NCBI RefSeq assembly: GCF_004193775.1
Contig: NC_041021.1
Coordinates: forward strand, 21,730,632 to 21,794,631
Reading direction: 5' to 3'
DNA from: Glycine soja
Lineage: Eukaryota > Streptophyta > Magnoliopsida > Fabales > Fabaceae
Length of the DNA: 64,000 bases
The first letter of the stretch is position 1; each line of letters starts with the position of its first letter. Below, one piece after another: positions 59,599-64,000 of this stretch. A program made the translations under genes and the position numbers. Below the pieces are notes generated by a model. That model worked only from the letters and a program-made list of their open reading frames with translations, was not told the origin of the DNA and ran no database searches.

Positions 59599-60202
59599 AA
59601 TGTAAATGTTAAGAAAAACCCATTGAGATCGAACTTGCCAATTAGGGGTAAGCCAACTTTTTGCAAATTCCTCCCAAGTCTCTACATCGAGACCATATTT
59701 AACAGAAGGATGTTGTTTATCTTCACCCTCATTCTCACGATAAATGTATTTAGTGGTCAGTGAAGATGTAAATTGCCTCCATCTAGTGGCGACCGTCAAC
59801 ATCACTTTCTTCTTGGCATTTAAAGCTTTTGGGATATCAAATCTTGCTTGCAATTAAAAAAAGACAGTGTACCAGTTTGTGAATCACAATTTTTTTAAAG
59901 TTAAATTTAACAAAATGAAAAAGAAATGGCTAATTAAGTGAACGTACCAAAATGTCACCCCAGATAGCTGTGGAACATTTCTTTATGTGGGTTGGATCCT
60001 CTCACAGTGGCAGGATTGACATTAACTATAGGCCTTGGCTGACCCAAGGTCTTAACAGTCAAGCTTCTTAACTAAGTGGATTGCCTACTCCTTCTAGATG
60101 TAGTCTTTGAAGGATCATTTGAATGTGTAGGGGACCTTGGGGGTGTTGCCATGAATTTGTGCAATTAAAACAAAATTCATTAATTTATGTCAATTAAAAA
60201 TA

Positions 60203-60203
<1 letters not shown>

Positions 60204-60282
<79 letters not shown>
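60204..60282. repeat. (AT)n microsatellite
   Basis: About 39 AT dinucleotides between CACTA ORF2 and the TNP2-type gene, the longest in the window. Confidence 0.95.
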
Positions 60283-60287
<5 letters not shown>

Positions 60288-60359
60288 TGTTAATGGTGAC
60301 ATTATAAAAAATCATTACAATAAATGTAATACGATATACATTACTTTAATAATGAGCAG

Positions 60360-63045
60360 TTACGTCAGAATGTTCTCCCATAATCCTTCATCATGATCAT
60401 TATGATTTGTATGCACATCATCCACCTCATGTTCTTCATTTATGGAAGGCATTCGTGGGGAAAAACCAGGAGTCTTTGGGAAATCAAGGGTCCAAGCATT
60501 ATTTTGGTGACTGATACCGCTAGTTCTTCCTTGTAGAACGATTGACCATGTTGAGTCACATTGATCTTGGATGTAAAACACCTGTCTTGCTTGTTCTGCC
60601 ATGATGAAAGGGTTGTCCTTGTAAGAGGCCTTATGAAGGTCTACAAGAGTAAATCCAAAATCGTCCTGATGAACACCAATATTTCTGTTAACCCATTGAC
60701 ACTTGAACACAGGAACTCTAAATTCACTGTAATCAAGCTCCCATATTTCTTCAATGACTCCAAAGTAAGTCGTGGACGCTCGAATTGACTTTTTATTTGA
60801 TGCACTAGAAAAGTGATCCAAATTAGCATCAACAGTCACCCCACTGTTCTGCACGCTACTTTTATCATCTTGCGACTTTGTGTAGAAGGAATAGTTTTTG
60901 ATATCATATCCCTTCCAAGTGGAAACATTCAGATTTGGTCCAACAACTAATAGTCTTAATGTTTTGGAAGCACTGTCATCACCAAAGATTGTTTGTCTAA
61001 ACTAGTTAATGAAATTTCTATTATGCTTGTTAGTCGTCTTATACGACTAACTTTTGTATGGAAAACATTTTCCAAAACTTGTATAGTTCCCCCAATTTGT
61101 GGTTATTTTGTAGTGATTTTGTAAATAAATATTGTTTTATTGTTAAAGCTATCTCTAAAATATTTCCATTGGATTTAATGATGAAATATGTGCAATTTCA
61201 GGTGAAAAAGAGGCTAAGTCATGAAGTGCTAAAAGTGACAGTTGAGCTTAGCTCATCAGTGGGCTAAGCGCATCCACTGCTAAGCACAGCTTCAGCGCGA
61301 CAGAAGAATCTGGCAGAGTATTAATATCAAGGTCGCACGCTAAGTGTGAGATCAGTGTGCTAAGCGCAACAGTTGTCCTCAGCCAGGCTCAGCGCACGAC
61401 TGGCGCTAAGCTCAAATCCACTTACTCACGCTAAGCGCGAGGGTGGCACTAAGCGCAACGTCGCGGATTTAGAGCCTATTTAAAGCTTGTCTTGTGCATA
61501 ATTAGGGTATAGACAGACAACAGATTTTGCAGACAGAAAGAGGTGATTTGCACAGAATTCTAGAGCACACCATAGTGCTTATTTCGGGAAAAGAGCTTTG
61601 GAGGCAGCAAGAGGAGTAGCTTTTGTAGAGATACCTAGGTTTTGTAATCTTATTATTGTTAGGGTTTTTCTGTAATGGCTGGCTAAACACCCTTGTTGGG
61701 GATTTCTAAAGAACAACTGATGTAATTACTTCAATATCTAATTGATTGTGTTTCTTGTGTTCAATTCTTCTTTCACTGCTTAAATTCTGTTTGCTCTTGG
61801 TTTGATCAACCATTTGTGTGCTTGGTTAGGTGACTTTAGCATTGGGAAATGTATTGTTGCCTTAGAACTTGAATGAAGCAGAGATGAAACTTAGTCTTAA
61901 ATGAGGGATCTGTGAATTAAGTTTTGGTTTTAAATATGCTGTTACAATAATGTTGTTTGGTCTAAGTCTAGTCCAACAAGAGGGATCTGAGGACAAAGTT
62001 TAGACTAAATTAGTCTAAACTTTCGTAAGCTATTTAAGCTGAGTCTAGTCCAACAAGAGGGATCTGAGGATGAAGCTTAGTTTAATTTAGTCTAAACCTA
62101 TGAGGGCTATCTTAATTAAGCCTAGTCCAACAAGAGGGATCTGAGGGCGAAGCTTGGATTGATTCAGTCTAACTAGGGATCGAGGTTTAGTAATTTAGGC
62201 TACAACATAGAACACAAAAGCATGATTGATTAGAGAAACATCTTTATATACATCAGCTGGTTTGTTAGAAAGACCCAACACCTTTACCTACTGCTATCAA
62301 TCTTACTTACTTGCATTTTTACTGTTTTTAGCCTAGACTTAGTTTAATTATGTTCTAAATCATTCGTTATCAATGTTTCTTTCAACAATGCCTTATTTAT
62401 GAATTTAACCCTGTCTAAGACTAGTTCCCTGAGTTTGATACTCAGATTTATTTGTTTTAATTTTAAATACTTGACGATCCAGTGCGCTTTCCGGCAAACT
62501 GGATTTCCCTTGAACATATTTTCATAAAGAAAAAGTGGACCAAAAACTAACTGCAGGGGAAATCCAACAATGCTCTTGCAAAACCTTCATCATGTTCATT
62601 TTTGGATGAGTAGCTGTCAGATTTTGTTTGTGAATCTCTATGTATGGAAGAACCTCTGTTGTGTTATTTAATATATACAAATAGGCTTGTGAGACCTTCT
62701 GTCGACCCATTGTTACAACATTGTAGCGTCGTATAGCCCTACCTTCATGTTTGCAATCATGACGACTTTGAGGAAGTCCAACAGGCTTGGTTGTTTCCAT
62801 GTACTTTGAACAAAACTCAATAGCTTCTTCAGCAACGTACCTTTCAATAATGCTTGACTTTGGTTGATATTGATTCTTTGTATAACCTTTTACGAATTTC
62901 ATGTAATGCTCAACCGGATACATCCACTGTAAAAAAATCGGGCCGCACAACCTGATCTCCCTCACAAGATGAACAATTAAGTGAATCATTATGTCAAAAA
63001 TGAAGGCGGAAAATACATATCCAATTGACTAAGGATAATGGTGTA
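60360..63045 (-). pseudogene. CACTA TNP2-type transposase, C-terminal part
   Basis: Minus strand: SQLDMYFPPSF (near 63020) leads into 62989-62575, a DUF4218 region with MIHLIVHLVREIRLCGPI, RWMYP-like QWMYPVEHYMK, VAEEAIEFC and LNNTTEVLPYIEIHK, broken after LQEH by the solo LTR. It resumes at 61022, runs through IFGDDSASKTLRLLVVGPN and QNSGVTVDAN, and continues in 60854-60360 as DUF4216: YFGVIEEIWELDYSEFRVPV, FKCQWVNR, FTLVDLHK and EQARQVFY. The N-terminal Transposase_21 catalytic domain is not in the window because a SIRE-like LTR cuts in at 63059. A stop occurs shortly after the LTR junction. It is inactive. Confidence 0.88.
61028..62569 (+). mobile_element. solo LTR, 1542 bp, CTAAGCGC-rich family
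   Basis: TGTTAGTCGTCTTATACG at the start, GGGGAAATCCAACA at the end, and the perfect 5-bp duplication ATGCT (61023-61027 and 62570-62574). It carries a terminal palindrome at 61029-61051, at least five CTAAGCGC-like words at 61270-61460, a TATTTAAA box near 61480 and a 77-bp repeat (three copies at 61970, 62047, 62124). It interrupts the DUF4218 coding region. Confidence 0.94.
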
Positions 63046-63058
63046 GAAGCAAGATTCA

Positions 63059-64000
63059 TGATGAATCAAGATTGATTCAAAGAAGTTTTAATGATAACAA
63101 AGGTGATGACAAAAAGCTCAAAGATCAAGAACAACTTCATGATAACAAAGATGATGATCTCAAGAATCAAAGAATGAGTTCAAGATGTTCAAGATTGAAT
63201 CAAGAACATTTCAAGGTTCAAGAGGAAATTCGATTTCAAGAATCAAGAATCAAGATTCAAGGTTCAAGCTTCCAAGAATCAAGATCAAGATTCAAGACTT
63301 AAGATTCAAGAATCAACAGAAGAATTAATCAAGATAAGTATGAAAAAGTTTTTCAAAAACTGAGTAGCACATGTATTTTTCTCAAAACTTGTTTACCAGA
63401 TTGTTGTAATCGATTGCCAGTAGCAAAATGGATTTGAAAAAGTTTTCAACTGAATTTACAACGTTCCAATTGATTTCAAAAAGCTGTAATCAATTACAAT
63501 GTTTTGGTAATCGATTACTAATGCGCTTGAACGTTGAAATTCAAATTCAAATGTCAAAAGTCACATTCTTTCACAAAAAAGATTTGTGTAATCTATTACA
63601 CTGATTTGGTAATCGATTACCAGTGATAGTTTTTGAACAAATCAAAAGATGTAACTCTTCAAATAGTTTTTGACTTTTTCAAATTGGTTTTAAGTTTTTC
63701 TAAAAGTCATAACTCTTCTAATGGTTCTCTTGACCTGACATGAAGAGTCTATAAAAGCAAGGCTTTGTTTTGCATTTCAAATCAACCATTCAATCAATCT
63801 TTGCAATCTATCTTTTCCAATTCATTCTTTACACAAGCAACATTTCCACATTGATTTCTGAGTCTCTTTGAACTTCTTCTTCTTCTTCCTTGTGCCAAAA
63901 GCTTTCCAAAGTTTTATGGTTTTCCAAACCTTGAAAACTTGTGCTATTCATCCTTTTCATTCTCTTCTCCCTTTGCCAAAAAGAATTCGCCAAGGACTAA
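63059..64000 (+). mobile_element. Copia/SIRE-like LTR, cut by the window end
   Basis: From TGATGAATCAAGATTG the sequence is rich in TTCAAGA words, holds several GTAATCGATTAC-type motifs (63410-63620) and a TCTATAAAAGCAAGGC promoter at about 63748, then the AAAGAATTCGCCAAGGACTAA stretch. I recognise this as the LTR style of soybean SIRE-type Copia elements. The start at 63059 follows where CACTA coding similarity stops, within about 15 bp. Confidence 0.7.

Larger units (their letters stand above)
54897..60152 (-). pseudogene. CACTA ORF2: Ptta/En-Spm domain plus Ulp1-like protease region
   Basis: Starts MATPPRSPTHS at 60152. Blocks in order: exon to 59948 (ending SYLGDIL, with an in-frame TAG near 60077); 59853-59622 (RFDIPKALN, then [16 protein letters not shown]); the solo LTR at 57111-59598; about 57030-56795 (LLSHGGYDLLEKNLMEEKRK, then RHVKWKMACTKRYRQMTSKV); about 56660-56480 (HGHHDILNTAIGR, YQYFGH); 56381-56028; and the Ulp1 (C48)-like part. 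The last includes 55870-55602 (LLWDGTKFGI, CLNISILQLWMMYV), SLGHGSVYGF near 55500, QLIVVCPRDN near 55320 with a stop replacing Trp after the His, and GGYECEYYVMHWMW near 54900 with the catalytic-type Cys. Stops and frameshifts make it a relic. Ulp1-like domains remove SUMO in host proteins; their role in CACTA elements is not settled. Confidence 0.85.
43025..63058 (-). mobile_element. large En/Spm (CACTA) element, heavily interrupted
   Basis: Minus-strand coding order is TNP2-type transposase (63045-60360), ORF2 with Ptta/En-Spm domain and Ulp1-like region (60152-54897), unidentified exons, a villin fragment and a CACTAC end at 43025. Orientation and order fit plant CACTA elements that carry two genes and acquired host pieces. 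The other end lies beyond the SIRE-like LTR at the right window edge. Interruptions are LTR insertions at 43925-45038, 46088-52354, 57111-59598 and 61028-62569. That one element spans the whole interval is inference from consistent strand and gene order. Confidence 0.6.

Overview
This is plant nuclear DNA, almost certainly from a legume and most likely soybean (Glycine) or a close relative. The reasons are the AT-rich composition, GT-AG introns, and many repeat families I recognise as soybean-type: LTRs starting TGTCATACCC, TGATGCAATCC or TGTAACATCC, LTRs carrying GTAATCGATTAC motifs, and an LTR with repeated CTAAGCGC. The species call is recall-based inference. No intact conventional host gene is visible. 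The window looks like transposon-dense, pericentromere-like DNA in which almost everything is a mobile element, a fragment of one, or a broken gene copy.

Layout. (1) 1-13911, minus strand: a large Tat/Ogre-like Ty3-gypsy retrotransposon cut by the left window edge. It has a 1.6 kb 5' LTR, a tRNA-Arg type primer binding site, a broken gag, no visible reverse transcriptase or integrase, and a long 3' region made of several tandem arrays. Another LTR piece is nested in it. (2) 13912-25430: AT-rich DNA with a solo LTR (5-bp target duplication), an ARF GTPase pseudogene, a Mutator-type MITE, an inverted-repeat element and a 128-bp tandem array. (3) 25427-36500: a rearranged endogenous pararetrovirus fragment next to a (TA)n tract, split by a 10.1 kb Mutator-like element (MULE, 25639-35739). 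The MULE has 81-bp perfect outer terminal repeats and a perfect 9-bp target duplication. It carries a damaged MuDR-type transposase gene and, convergent to it, a nearly intact plant mobile domain (PMD) gene, with about 1.5 kb of degenerate telomere-like repeat between them. (4) 37027-41718: a second, decayed PMD gene split by a 2.8 kb solo LTR. (5) 43025 to about 63058, minus strand: what looks like one very large En/Spm (CACTA) element. It has a CACTAC end with inverted subterminal motifs, a captured villin headpiece fragment, unidentified exons, a Ulp1-like protease domain, the Ptta/En-Spm ORF2, and a TNP2-type transposase (DUF4216/DUF4218 regions).

The CACTA element has been cut up by younger insertions. 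These are a full-length Ty3-gypsy element (46088-52354) with near-identical composite LTRs, solo LTRs at 43925, 57111 and 61028, and a Copia/SIRE-like LTR entering from the right end. Target duplications support most of these boundaries directly and give a relative order: CACTA, MULE/PMD and pararetrovirus layers first, then LTR insertions, with the 46-52 kb element among the youngest.

The gene products do not form one pathway. The transposase/PMD pair and the TNP2/ORF2-Ulp1 set are the coding cargo of two DNA transposons. All transposition genes seen here carry stops, deletions or insertions, so any present mobility would depend on proteins supplied from elsewhere.
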